Under the pieces are notes generated by a model. That model had not been told where the DNA came from and did not search any database. It saw nothing but the letters and a program-made list of their open reading frames with translations. This document shows, piece by piece, positions 9,170-18,803 of a stretch of 64,000 nt of DNA. The stretch's first letter is position 1, and each line of letters opens with the position of its first letter. The DNA lies in the NCBI GenBank assembly GCA_937625935.1, contig OW569394.1, forward strand, positions 1 to 64,000, written 5' to 3'. A program made the translations under genes and the position numbers. The stretch comes from Tetramitus jugosus. Its lineage: Eukaryota > Heterolobosea > Eutetramitea > Acrasida > Vahlkampfiidae.

Positions 9170-9722
9170 TAAGTCTTCTAACTAATTCTTCGCGCGACTT
9201 CACACTCTCTACATGAACTACTACTATAGCTCTCCATACGATCAACACAACAAACAGAACAGCGTCACCAATAGCCAACCAGAGGACTGTATCGAACAAT
9301 GACTTGTGAATAGAACAGTACCAGAAGTTAGCACAGTCCAGTCTCACTATATTGTAAACTATTGCAAGTAATCCTCTAATACCAGCAGCTGCTAGTAACT
9401 CAAACATGAACAATCCATGAAGTACCTTTGTTCGTATCTCAGATATTAGATAGACCAGATACCAACCAATACCCAATCTGATAACGAAACTCATGAACAT
9501 GAACCAGATTATACTAAAGACCTTTGTTTCAGCTTGATCTTGTGCTCCAAGAGATTTGTATATTGGTATATCATCAGCAGCTAGATTTTTATTGGACCAA
9601 ACCATCTGTGTCTGCATAGCAAACTCTATTAAGAACATGATCAGACAAAGTGCGGATATGGCATAACCTATCCAACACAGTCCATCAAGAAGAATGTCTC
9701 TAACTAAAGATTTCTGACTCAT
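9159..9722 (-). CDS. Four-helix membrane protein, unknown
   Basis: 187 residues from the ATG at 9722. Four hydrophobic segments lie at about 13-33, 68-92, 100-122 and 143-168, with no cleavable signal peptide and a basic C terminus (REELVRRLIRV). Three cysteines between helices 3 and 4 could form luminal disulfides. The gene lies 35 bp downstream of the protease-scaffold gene on the same strand and overlaps the convergent small gene by 11 bp. Such spacing is typical of viral gene packing. Four-helix proteins are often virion-membrane or fusion-accessory components, but nothing here proves it. Confidence 0.6.
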   Translation of the reverse strand: MSQKSLVRDILLDGLCWIGYAISALCLIMFLIEFAMQTQMVWSNKNLAADDIPIYKSLGAQDQAETKVFSIIWFMFMSFVIRLGIGWYLVYLISEIRTKVLHGLFMFELLAAAGIRGLLAIVYNIVRLDCANFWYCSIHKSLFDTVLWLAIGDAVLFVVLIVWRAIVVVHVESVKSREELVRRLIRV

Positions 9723-9757
9723 TTACTGTCTGTAGCTTTACATGATAGCTGTACGAT

Positions 9758-11200
9758 TTAATAAGACATTTTGCTTCTTACCCTCTTATCGTTTTCTTTC
9801 TGTTGGTGCTTCATGGAATCCTCCATCATTCTGAGTTGATCTTGGATGGACTGAACAGAGTTTAGTCTTACAGAGTTCATGCTTGAACCACTGAACAAGA
9901 AACTGTTCTGGAGCTTCTCCTTCCACTCATCCTTTGCATTGTTCTTATATCTGTTGGAGATATCACCACGCTTTGGTTCATCTGTTCTCATCTTCTTAGA
10001 AGAGTTTGTTGAAGCACTCTCTTGTTGTTCATCATCAGACTCAACTTCTTCATCACGACCTCTCTTTGAAGTAGAAGTCTTTTGCAGTGATTCAATACTG
10101 TTCTTCATTTCAGCCAATTGCTTATCTTGGCTTGCAATTCTATCTGATAGAGCTGCAAAAGCCTTAGCGTTCAACTGACCAATAACATCATCACTCAACA
10201 TATAGTTATGGATCTTCTCGATCTCAGGATCACTGAATGAGTAGGTCTGTGACAACTTAACACATTCCTTCAATGAGTTGATACTTCTCTCAATAACTGG
10301 TCTCCATTGCTCCTTGTGAGCATCAATTCTCTTCTGTCTATCAGAAGACATTGCCATAAACAATTGAGGGACCCAATCTGGCTTAGTTACATCAACTCCT
10401 AATGCAATAGCATCTCTCATCATCTTCTCTGCTGCATCATCATCGAGTGCAGGTGCTGAGTTTCTAATGTTCTTCTCTTCCTTTGGTGGATCAGATGGTG
10501 GTGTATTGGTTTGATCAGTTGGTGGGTTAGAAGGTTGTTCTGCGCTCATTCTGCTATTGTTGTTAATCTGTTGTTTTTGTTGTTCTTGTAGTTTGATTCT
10601 ATAGCTGCCCTCGCCAAAATACTCTGTACTTAAAGAATTAGATTCCGCCAGAGTCATCAATACACCACTGTTTGCAATTCGTCCATATTTGCACAGACTA
10701 CCCTCATACACTTCCTTATTAACTATTCTATAACTCAATGCCTGACCTGCATTATTTCTCTCATGCACTTCATATGAGTATCTATATCCAATACTCAAAG
10801 CTGCTTCTGATAGATCTGATATACCAAGAGTCTGTAATACGAACGGTAATTTATCTTCCCATACTTCTCCTCTGATACATAACTGTAGTCCATCCGGTTC
10901 TTTGCTTTGATTGAAGTGTATACCTGCGTTATAATGTTGACTTCCCAAGCTTTTGTTGTCACTATAGAAGGCATCTGGCATTACACCCATCTGACCCAAT
11001 TCATATCTGTGATCTACGTATAGAGGTAACCCTCTTACAGACTCTAGTTTGATGTCATCTGTACCAAGTCTCATACCTTCCTTCAGATGGAGGAATCCCT
11101 TTTCACCCAGTATCACGTCTTTAGCTTGGACAATACATTCTCTCTGTCCTTCTGCTCTAATAACGTTGTTGTACAATACACCAATGAAGTTCTTGCTCAT
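9758..11200 (-). CDS. Herpesvirus/mirusvirus-type capsid maturation protease fused to scaffold
   Basis: 480 residues from the ATG at 11200. The first 200 residues carry the ordered motifs of the serine proteases that mature HK97-fold capsids (herpesvirus assemblin family S21, related to phage prohead proteases). LPLYVDHR holds the candidate catalytic His64. EAALSIGYR holds candidate Ser136, 72 residues later. A GSLCKYGR segment follows where the third triad residue lies just before it; that residue is Glu166 instead of the His of herpesviruses. A Pro-rich linker (218-245) leads into a helical, charged domain with a likely coiled coil (341-375) and basic nuclear-import-like clusters (378-411). 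This layout of protease then scaffold in one polypeptide is the herpesvirus and mirusvirus arrangement. Met218 sits exactly at the junction and could start a scaffold-only product. It is intact, with no introns. Confidence 0.75.
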   Translation of the reverse strand: MSKNFIGVLYNNVIRAEGQRECIVQAKDVILGEKGFLHLKEGMRLGTDDIKLESVRGLPLYVDHRYELGQMGVMPDAFYSDNKSLGSQHYNAGIHFNQSKEPDGLQLCIRGEVWEDKLPFVLQTLGISDLSEAALSIGYRYSYEVHERNNAGQALSYRIVNKEVYEGSLCKYGRIANSGVLMTLAESNSLSTEYFGEGSYRIKLQEQQKQQINNNSRMSAEQPSNPPTDQTNTPPSDPPKEEKNIRNSAPALDDDAAEKMMRDAIALGVDVTKPDWVPQLFMAMSSDRQKRIDAHKEQWRPVIERSINSLKECVKLSQTYSFSDPEIEKIHNYMLSDDVIGQLNAKAFAALSDRIASQDKQLAEMKNSIESLQKTSTSKRGRDEEVESDDEQQESASTNSSKKMRTDEPKRGDISNRYKNNAKDEWKEKLQNSFLFSGSSMNSVRLNSVQSIQDQLRMMEDSMKHQQKENDKRVRSKMSY

Positions 11201-11242
11201 CTATTTTATTGTAATTTGTTTACATGCACATGTACAATCAAA

Positions 11243-11903
11243 ATGAGGTTTCATCAGCTGTACAACGACAGCAACACAGGTCCAAATACTATTACACACA
11301 TCACTGTTAACAGTACTATAAACCTTCTAAACACAGAATCATTCACCACAAAAGGAAGACCTATAATCAGTGCAGGGACTGAAAAATGTCAAGGTGCAAG
11401 TCTTCGAATCGGAAGACGGTTTCAAAGAACTGATCACTGTCGAGTTTGACTCGGAAGGACAAGACTATCAGGCCATTATTCTTTTGGATGCCAAGAGTGA
11501 ACACTATCTGGTTGTAGAATCCATCAGTGGTCACCCTCGTGTGCTCCATCGAAAGTTTGAGTATGGCAACAGTAATGGGTGTGCCAATCCACTACACATC
11601 ACCGATCAGCCTGCCATGCTGCTCCAGGAGCTCAACAAAGTGTACAAGGAATACTGTTCCAGCATGCATCAATAAAGGGATGGTTTATATCAAATGGGAT
11701 ACACACAAAATCGATTGGTTATCGAAAAGGGTCGTGGTAAAACATTGCCCATCGAGATGTCATATGGCTCAGTGCCATCGTGCACTTATGAAGTTGGAAC
11801 TGATATAGGGAAAACAATGGATGTCCAGATCTGTTATGAAGTCAACGGAGTCAAACAAATGAAGGTGGTAACTATCGCAAGAACATACTTCCAAAAAGAG
11901 TGA
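11243..11903 (+). CDS. Unknown gene with probable short introns
   Basis: Divergent from the protease-scaffold gene, 42 bp away. An ATG at 11243 starts a short exon. A 58-nt intron (11313-11370, GTACTA...AATCAG) then brings the message into a beta-rich frame (LKNVKVQVFESEDGFKEL onward). That frame meets one TAA at 11673-11675 but continues open in the same phase to the TGA ending at 11903. A 36-nt GT...AG segment spanning the stop would remove it in frame. The two halves look like one small beta-rich protein of about 190 residues, which I do not recognise. If the splices are wrong it is a decaying gene with one frameshift and one stop. Confidence 0.45.
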
Positions 11904-13115
11904 GAAACGATTTATCAGAAGAGAATTCCGTTATGAAGATCAAATGTGGTTTTAACCTTCAGAGTTTCACGCCTCTCCACATGGTAGTTCAAAGAACAAA
12001 TCAGCACCTCCTGTGAGAATTAATCATGACAACAAAGCAATGGTGGATCAAATGATTCAATCAGATAAGAATTCTAAATGCTTTATTGGATGGGGTGGAT
12101 ATTGAAAATCCTACAAACGACGATATCAATAAGCTATAAGCAATCCCTCAGCTCAAAACAATAGTACTTATTATACGGGAAAAAATACTCCCTTGAGCAA
12201 TTGTTCAGTTGCATGAGCGTAGATGGAAACAGGTTCATCAGAGACGTATCATTGACAGTTGACTCATTATCCATTGTGATGAGTTGAATCAACTGACCAT
12301 GAAGGTCCATTACTCCCTTAAACATACTACGTGCACTATATTTGAACACAACGCCATGTTTGTTTGCACTCCTTTGTTACGAACTCCAATATCATCGTCA
12401 TTTCCTCTGACTTCGTAGCCAAAGCGAGGTGACATCAGCAAGTCGAACATTTCATAACATCGTGACGTTCCCATTCTCGAATGGTTCTTTGAGCAAGGTG
12501 CCTCCCTGGATCGATACAAGTGGGCAATCATGGTCCCTTCAGATGATGACAACGTCTGCCTGGACAAGAATGCAGAAAGAATTCGATCGAATTTGCCCAA
12601 CCTACTTGAAGTTGAGCCAGCATTTGATTTATTGCAGCTGCCGTTGGATCGATCAATTATCATCCTGGAGCGACTCTCTAAACTAGCAATTCAACTTTGG
12701 ATTAACAAAGGAATTTGTACTGAGTGATCCATCCAGACAACAAAGGTTTCATGGAAAGATTCTCCGTTGCTCCAGTCTCTCCATTTTCTTCAACGTAAAG
12801 CTGGACGTCCAACCGATTCTGTTGTATTGTTAAGAGTGCTTCTAACACTGTCTGTCTGTCTCTGCTCTCTCAGCTTCCTCAATCATCTACATAACCCACT
12901 CGGGAAGTTCCTCCACACGATTCATTCTTTTCTGGGGAATATTTCTTGTACTCCTTTCTTGTCTTCTTATCAGGAGCGACTCTCAAATCGTTAAAATCAA
13001 AATTATGAAAATTTGTCCACAAAGAAATCTATTTCTCTGGTGATCTTCATTTGGTTGGCCATTACATAAACTGTGATCTCAGAGTCTAATCCTTCTGTTT
13101 TCAAAAATTCCAACA
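11904..13115. other. Mostly non-coding stretch with gene debris
   Basis: Apart from the ankyrin-like fragment at 12458-12727 I see no convincing coding sequence on either strand; open frames are short and their compositions do not look like protein. A pyrimidine-rich stretch lies around 12840-12960. The stretch separates the virus-like genes from the SNG1-like gene. Confidence 0.55.
12458..12727 (+). pseudogene. Ankyrin-like fragment
   Basis: An 89-codon open stretch without a start codon. It begins HRDVPILEWFFEQGASLD, which has the look of an ankyrin-repeat unit, and continues with helix-like segments (NLLEVEPAFDLLQLPLD, IIILERLSKLAIQLW). A stop lies immediately upstream at 12455. It is probably a remnant exon of a larger ankyrin gene. 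Confidence 0.35.
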
Positions 13116-14582
13116 CTATGAAGGCGCTGATGGTATATCAGTACTTGTGATATGATTACTCTGATCATTTCTCTGATCTAACGTCTCGTTGGGCTGAGAA
13201 GATGGAGGTTCACTATAGGCATTCACACTGGAGAAGAATGATTGGCCCACATCCTCACATGCCTGTTGTGCTACCTTGGGAGTTGCTTTGAGAACTGCTT
13301 GATTGATTTTGAAGATTTGAATCAAATCGGCAACAAGAAGACCACCAATGAACCAAGCTACCAGCACACCTATATTCAAACCCAATCGGCTATATGTTCC
13401 AAGAGCAATACTTCTCAATCCCTCCACACCGTGACGCATAGGAAATCCCCACCCAAATTTATAGAATGCCGGACATAGCTCGAATGGAATTAATCCACCT
13501 GATCCTGTGTAATTGAGATAAAGGAGAACAGGAACGAACAAATTACCTATAGGTCCGAGAAATGAGACAGTAAGAGCAGTCCCCCCTATAAAAGCCAATG
13601 TTACCAACCATACATATAGCCAGTGCAATGCCCATCCGTGGTAAAACGCGTGTCTTGATCCATAACAGATAACCACAGTAGTAATCGCTAGAGCAATGAT
13701 ACATGCACCAATAATATCATGAATATTTCTTATGATCATTACTTGATACAGTTTGACCTTTCCAACTAACGGAGTCCAGTTACTAATAGATGCATTACAT
13801 AGTGCTGTAGCGATAACGAATAGAAATATCAAACCAATCGTTGTAATATATTCTTTACCTTGTGGATTACTTGGCCTAAGGTCAATCTCTGTGAGTGGAA
13901 ATGGTTGTACAATTGCAGATAGATCCCCACGTGTTGTCATCAGTGGATCATTCTCCAGAATCGTTAACGTGAAATTCAGATTCAATGCACTAACTGTTTG
14001 ACTCACAATTTGTCTCATCACACTGATTGCAATATAAGATCTCCCCTGTTCGAACACGTTGAGTATAGAGTTATTATATGCCGCCGCAGTTTTAGAATTT
14101 AAACTCGTTTGTAGATTCTGTGTAAAGTTTGTCGGTACAACTATAGCAGCATAATAATGAGATCCTTTCGCAACACTAACAGGACTCGTTTCAGGTGAAA
14201 TCACTTGATATTTCAGTGCTCCAGTACTCAATAGAACATTGACAAAAAGAGTACCATATCTCCCATTATTATCTTTGTTAATAATCGCTACAGGCAAATG
14301 AGGAAATCGTGATAAATAATTCCAATATACGCCATAGAATAAGGCTGCCATCGCACATCCCATAAGTATTATAGCAACGAGAGAAATGATTCCCTTCACC
14401 ACTACCATACCAAAATCTTTACGAACAGATCGATCCCACATATTCACTTCCTTCTGCTTCTGTTTGTGTAGATATCTGAAGAATTGAGGAAGATGATGCG
14501 CTTTTCTATCATCATGTGTTTGTGTTGTTGGTTGTTTATCATGATGATCTTCTCCCATGTTCTGATTATTGGTTTCGTTCAT
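13116..14582 (-). CDS. SNG1/DUF3533-type ABC-2-like membrane protein
   Basis: 488 residues. A hydrophilic N terminus is followed by one membrane helix (about 58-85), an extracytoplasmic domain of about 160 residues with several N-glycosylation sequons, and five or six more helices from about residue 247 (including ITTIGLIFLFVIATALCNAS and LGLNIGVLVAWFIGGLLVAD). This one-plus-five pattern, and the HLPVAIINKDNNG strand just after helix 1, match the SNG1/YhgE-Pip group related to ABC-2 permeases, whose yeast member gives nitrosoguanidine resistance. The transported substrate cannot be told. It is frame-perfect and is probably a host gene. Confidence 0.7.
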   Translation of the reverse strand: MNETNNQNMGEDHHDKQPTTQTHDDRKAHHLPQFFRYLHKQKQKEVNMWDRSVRKDFGMVVVKGIISLVAIILMGCAMAALFYGVYWNYLSRFPHLPVAIINKDNNGRYGTLFVNVLLSTGALKYQVISPETSPVSVAKGSHYYAAIVVPTNFTQNLQTSLNSKTAAAYNNSILNVFEQGRSYIAISVMRQIVSQTVSALNLNFTLTILENDPLMTTRGDLSAIVQPFPLTEIDLRPSNPQGKEYITTIGLIFLFVIATALCNASISNWTPLVGKVKLYQVMIIRNIHDIIGACIIALAITTVVICYGSRHAFYHGWALHWLYVWLVTLAFIGGTALTVSFLGPIGNLFVPVLLYLNYTGSGGLIPFELCPAFYKFGWGFPMRHGVEGLRSIALGTYSRLGLNIGVLVAWFIGGLLVADLIQIFKINQAVLKATPKVAQQACEDVGQSFFSSVNAYSEPPSSQPNETLDQRNDQSNHITSTDIPSAPS

Positions 14583-14811
14583 TTTTTGACAAAGATATGT
14601 GGGTCACTGAACCACTCGACCCAAGTCCCAATCATCATTTTCACAAATAGTTTTGGGAAATCTATTTGAAGCAGATCTCTCAAGAAGTGGAAGTGCGGTT
14701 GTTATTTCGCATCATGTCTATTAATTAGAAAAAAAGGGTGCGTTAAAATGTTGTTGTTCGGTGGTCACCCTTATATCAACAGTCCAACCCTGACAGAACT
14801 CACAAAGACAG

Positions 14812-15077
14812 ATGCTGCAGCTTTATGACTCGGATGAGCTCCAACCACGAAAGAAGGGACGAAATGAAGAGTCAATCAACAAGGAGAAGCAACAAGCACT
14901 CGAAGCCAAACAATTCTTGGAGAGCTTGATTGCAGACAGCTCCAAGGACGCTTTGTGTTTGACGAGCCTGAAAAGTTTGGTCGACAACTGGGCACACTCT
15001 ACTCGTTGATCGACTTGGATGGTTTCACAGTGGATCGTGCGACAAAAAGTGGTCATGGAAAGCCTGCAGTTGTTTGA
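14812..15077 (+). CDS. Small unknown gene, probable 65-nt intron
   Basis: The ATG at 14812 opens a lysine/glutamate-rich helical frame that ends at a TGA at 15007-15009. The -1 frame from about 14950 continues as a convincing protein (RFVFDEPEKFGRQLG, then LIDLDGFTVDRATKSG) to the TGA at 15075-15077. A 65-nt segment ending TTGATTGCAG joins the two in frame, although its donor is GTCAAT rather than GTA. Alternatively the gene has suffered a single-base change. No family recognised. Confidence 0.4.
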
Positions 15078-15091
15078 GTGGACATTGATTT

Positions 15092-15319
15092 TTACGACAT
15101 TGATGAAGAGGTTGCTGGTGGTTCATCATCATCACTGTCTGATGCACTACGCTTCTTTCCTCTGCTCCCTGCTGTAATAGGATTGTCGGCTTGCTTTTGG
15201 TGAGCTGCTAGACCACAGTAACTACTTCCGTCCTTGGCATTCTTGCGACAACGTTTGTTCTTACTGATTGTTTTGCATTTGTAATGTGACAATCGAAATT
15301 TGGCGCGTAAATTTCTGTT
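15092..15319 (-). CDS. Small CxnC...CxxxH zinc-finger-like protein
   Basis: The open frame holds one compact motif: KCKTISKNKRCRKNAKDGS, then YCGLAAHQK. Three cysteines and a histidine are set among basic residues, followed by a Lys/Ser/Asp-rich tail. Similar 40-residue modules (Cys, Thr/Lys/Gly/Arg, Cys, Cys, His) recur in large DNA virus proteomes. There is no ATG: the frame reads TTG at 15292, where removal of a single T from ATTGTCAC would give ATG. The start is therefore either spliced from the upstream membrane-protein gene or has been lost. It overlaps the 3' end of that gene. Confidence 0.4.
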   Translation of the reverse strand, partial: NRNLRAKFRLSHYKCKTISKNKRCRKNAKDGSSYCGLAAHQKQADNPITAGSRGKKRSASDSDDDEPPATSSSMS

Positions 15320-16417
15320 TCAGATTGGTTTGTGACACCACCCAGTTCGTTGAAAAGATGCAACATGTCGCAGTTACCGATATACTCTGCTCCAGAAACT
15401 TGTAGTGTTCCTCTGCTTGCTCTTCTGTTCTGGCAGATCATGAACCAGGCCAATGAGAGCACCACGAAGACTATTGTTGAGAAAAAAACAGTTGCAATCA
15501 AACTCAGTGCACTCCAAATCATATCAATCAACAAATGGCTGATGGTTCGATACTGTGTCACACTAGGAACTTCCACAGCTTCTTCCTCGGCAAGTTGAAT
15601 CACTGAGTTATTGGAAACTCTTCTCCTAAATGGTACAATCTCCTCATAGGGTGATCCTTGGCGAGGAGATACACTGCTGACTAATACTTCCTCAAGAGGA
15701 GCCTCATTCGCAGATTCATTCTTTCCATTTTGCACAAATCTCATCTGTAGATACAAAGGAGCTGCCATACAAAGGATAATTGTTGAGGCAGCACAAAATA
15801 GGTACCAGATATAAATGTACCACTGTGGTAGAAGAAATCTCGAGTCAAATCTCACCGAACCATCCGACATGGTCTGGAGCATTCCGACGCTTGGATAGAC
15901 GGCACCTTGCATGAAACTAAATGTACCTACAGTGTTTTCAAGCACAGTTCTCTGTGAAAGGTCCTCCCTATGACCATGTTCACAGTTGGAATGATCGTCT
16001 CCACTCAAGATTCGTACGATATTTGGTGCTTGCTTGACAGAAAGTAGCCTGTATGTATTCTCTTCATTTACTAGGTTTTGATAACCACTTCCCATGCCTT
16101 GTTTGATTCTTATGTGTGCTTCTTTGTTTAATACTGATCTTGTTGTGCTATATCTTCCACATTCAGACCTGATGCTCGATCGATACAAAGGAGTATGGGA
16201 GAAGAGCACTAGTTTCTCGATAAAAGTTCACGTCTGATTGTGATCTCCAATAATGATAATGTTGTGAATTGGTCGAAGCTCTTGTTGAGCCAAGTTGTTG
16301 AACCGAGGAGCAGAGATACGGAAGAGTACTACTTCGAACACCTAGAAGATTTAACATCCATGATAGCATGACGATGAAGGTAAACTTCAGTAACCATTGA
16401 CTCGTTGGAGACCTCAT
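15208..16417 (-). CDS. Putative secreted-pathway membrane protein, two frames
   Basis: The ATG at 16417 begins a signal peptide-like segment (LLKFTFIVMLSWMLNLLG) and a frame that ends in a TGA near 16163. The +1 frame, open from 16209, continues with a luminal domain containing cysteines and then two membrane helices (IWYLFCAASTIILCMAAPLY and a longer pair around IDMIWSALSLIATVFFSTIVFVV), separated by a cytoplasmic Glu-rich loop. The two frames overlap by 47 bp. A frame-restoring intron is possible but none has a standard donor. The C terminus beyond about 15320 is uncertain because the zinc-finger frame overlaps it. Family not recognised. Confidence 0.45.
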
Positions 16418-16737
16418 GATGTCTGGGCATTGAATTCGTTTTGTGGTGGTGTCGTATCATGCGAGCGGAATTCCTTTTCCAAGAGGTATCTTGGAACCAG
16501 ATCGGGAACGTTCGATCGGCACGTTTTGACCGGTCTCCTTCCATTCCAAAAATACTCGAGTACAAACTTGATACAACAGAAATGTGATATTAACACTCTT
16601 TCCATGATCTATACTCTCATTGTTTGGACAATGAAAGAAACGGAGAGCTGGGTATCACAAATTGAACTCGACGAGAACCAGTCGGAGTTCTGTGAAGCCG
16701 GTGAAAATCTACAATTTTTTTTGCATCCAACAGAAAA

Positions 16738-18657
16738 ATGGCGAGGCTAAAATCAACAATTAAGAGCGTTGTTCTTTTTTGTGTGTATGGTTGTTGTGGA
16801 AATTCGTTTCTTTTGTCTCTTCAGAGCAATATAACAAGATTCTGGAAAACTTGGGAAAAGCGAGTGTCAAGCATAGAAGAGGCTAGAAACTATTGGACGG
16901 CAGAATGGTATTGTACAACTAATATAGACTTCTCTTTCGATTCTTTCTTCTCACAACAAATTTTGATTTTCAAGGAAAAAACTATTGGTGGTCACGCTCT
17001 GGGTTTGTTTAAACATTGCACTCTTCATTGAAGCTTGTTATCGATGGTTCAAGCGTGCTGATGCGGTAATCTCCCTGAATTCGAGTATAGAGGGCTGGAA
17101 AGACTATACACCCATCTGGGTGATGATTGCCAGAGGATTTGGACAACTCTTGAACTTGAACTGTGCTCTCATTATCCTGATTCCTATGAGAACATTGTCC
17201 AACATCTTGCGAACGTTGAAAATTGGAAGTATTGTACCACTTGACAAGAATATCATATTTCATCGATATTTAGCGTATTGGATCGCCGTATGCACAATAG
17301 GACACACTTTGGCTCACTACATGAACTATTCGTGCTGCTATGAACTGTATAGCAACGTTGATGGAACACCTGAGACATCCTCATGGAGAGCAGCGTGGGG
17401 TAACAAGTATGGTTTGACGGGAAATATTCTTGTGATACTGTTGATCATTATGTATGGAGCTTCTACGACCAGTTACAGACGATCGAACAACTTCACAGTG
17501 TTTTGGTACATTCATCATCTCTACCTCCTCGTGTTTTGTTGTCTGCTGATACATGGCAAACAATTTTGGATGTGGTTCATTGGACCTTTGAGTATTTATA
17601 TTCTAGAAAGGATGTTGCGTATATTTAGAGGATGCACAGATACTATTGTGAAGAGAGTTCATGGTCTACCCTCCAATGTAGTTCACTTAGAACTGGAAAA
17701 ACCTGGATTTGTATACCATTCTGGTCAATATTGTTACTTGAATTGTCCTCTTATAAGTAAGCATGAATGGCATCCATTTACAATCTCATCAGCACCTGAA
17801 GAAGAGAACCTAAGTTTTCATATTCGAGTTGCTGGAGATTGGACAGCTGCACTGAAGAATCTATTTGTTCCTTCCGGAGAAGGAGTAGTTGTATTAAACA
17901 AACCAACAACACCTGATGGAAGTGAACATTTGCTTCGTGTCGATGGTCCTTTCGGAACAGCTGCTGACTATGTTTTTAATTATGAATACGTAATGTTGGC
18001 GGCCGCAGGAATAGGGGTTACACCTTATGCATCTTTGTTGAAACACATGAGAAATAGACTGATTGGAAACAAATCCCTCAAAACAAAAAAGTGTTTCTTC
18101 TACTGGATCAATCGAGACAAAGGATCCTGGGAGTGGTTTTCAGAATTACTTGATACGATTGAAACTGAACATCCTGATTTTTTCCAAATACATACTTTTA
18201 TGACAGGAGAGCTCAATTTGGTTGGAATTCGAGAAATAATTGATAGGAAATGTGGTAACACTGGTCGTTCACTCGTCAGAGCTCAATTCAATTTTGATCC
18301 ACAATGTTCTGATGAAATTCAAATTCAAGAAGGAGATGAAATTGAAGTATTGGAAGAGGATTGCAGTGGTTGGTGGAAGGGAACTAATCTTCAAACTGAA
18401 GAAACAGGTCTATTTCCTTCTAATCATGTCGTGACCATGCCAGTGCAATGAATCGAGCAAAGGTAGGAATTTTCATATGTGGACCACCTGCACAAAACGG
18501 TGACAAAGAAGATCATAATCCACCCTGTAAATCATTGTCCGATAGAGACGACATTTTCATTCTTTGTGGTCCTTGGGGTGCCGTTGTATGGAAAAAAAAA
18601 TTGAACGGAGCAACCCAAGGTGGATTCTCCATTCCTCCGACGCTTGACGAATGGTGA
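16738..18657 (+). CDS. NADPH oxidase/ferric reductase-like protein with inserted SH3 domain
   Basis: It transfers electrons from NADPH through FAD and two haems across the membrane. Exon 1 (16738-16907) and exon 2 (from 16975) are joined by a 67-nt intron, GTATTG...TTTTCAAG, that restores frame at a Trp codon before the first conserved helix. Haem-ligand pairs are visible: His93 and His107 (counting from 16985) in helix 3, and HH...H spaced 13 in helix 5. The FAD motif HPFTISSAP, GPFG and the NADPH motif AAGIGVTP follow. A complete SH3 domain (FNFDP, EGDEIEVLEE, GWWKG, GLFPSNHV) comes next, and the frame stops at 18449-18451. The terminal NADPH-binding strand VGIFICGPP lies in another frame at 18448-18657, so the 3' end needs a further short intron or is broken. 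Confidence 0.75.
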
Positions 18658-18803
18658 TTTTACGGGAAAGGGAAGTGAATTTGACAAGTATCAAAATCCA
18701 TAGCCCTGCCTCCCAGTTGACCTCAATTTTGTCCCCCAGTGCACCTTAAAAACAGCTATTCCTACCATCAACAACCAACAACAAAAGAAAAACCAACACA
18801 CTC

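Noticed and set aside
15540-15562. GGTTCGATAC string resembling a tRNA B box
   Set aside because: No matching acceptor, D-arm or anticodon stem surrounds it, and it lies inside a coding frame.
5834-16417. Programmed +1 frameshifting as a general rule in the virus-like block
   Set aside because: Several breaks need +1, but no common slippery site is seen, and at least two fit ordinary 58-nt introns; kept only as a remote option.
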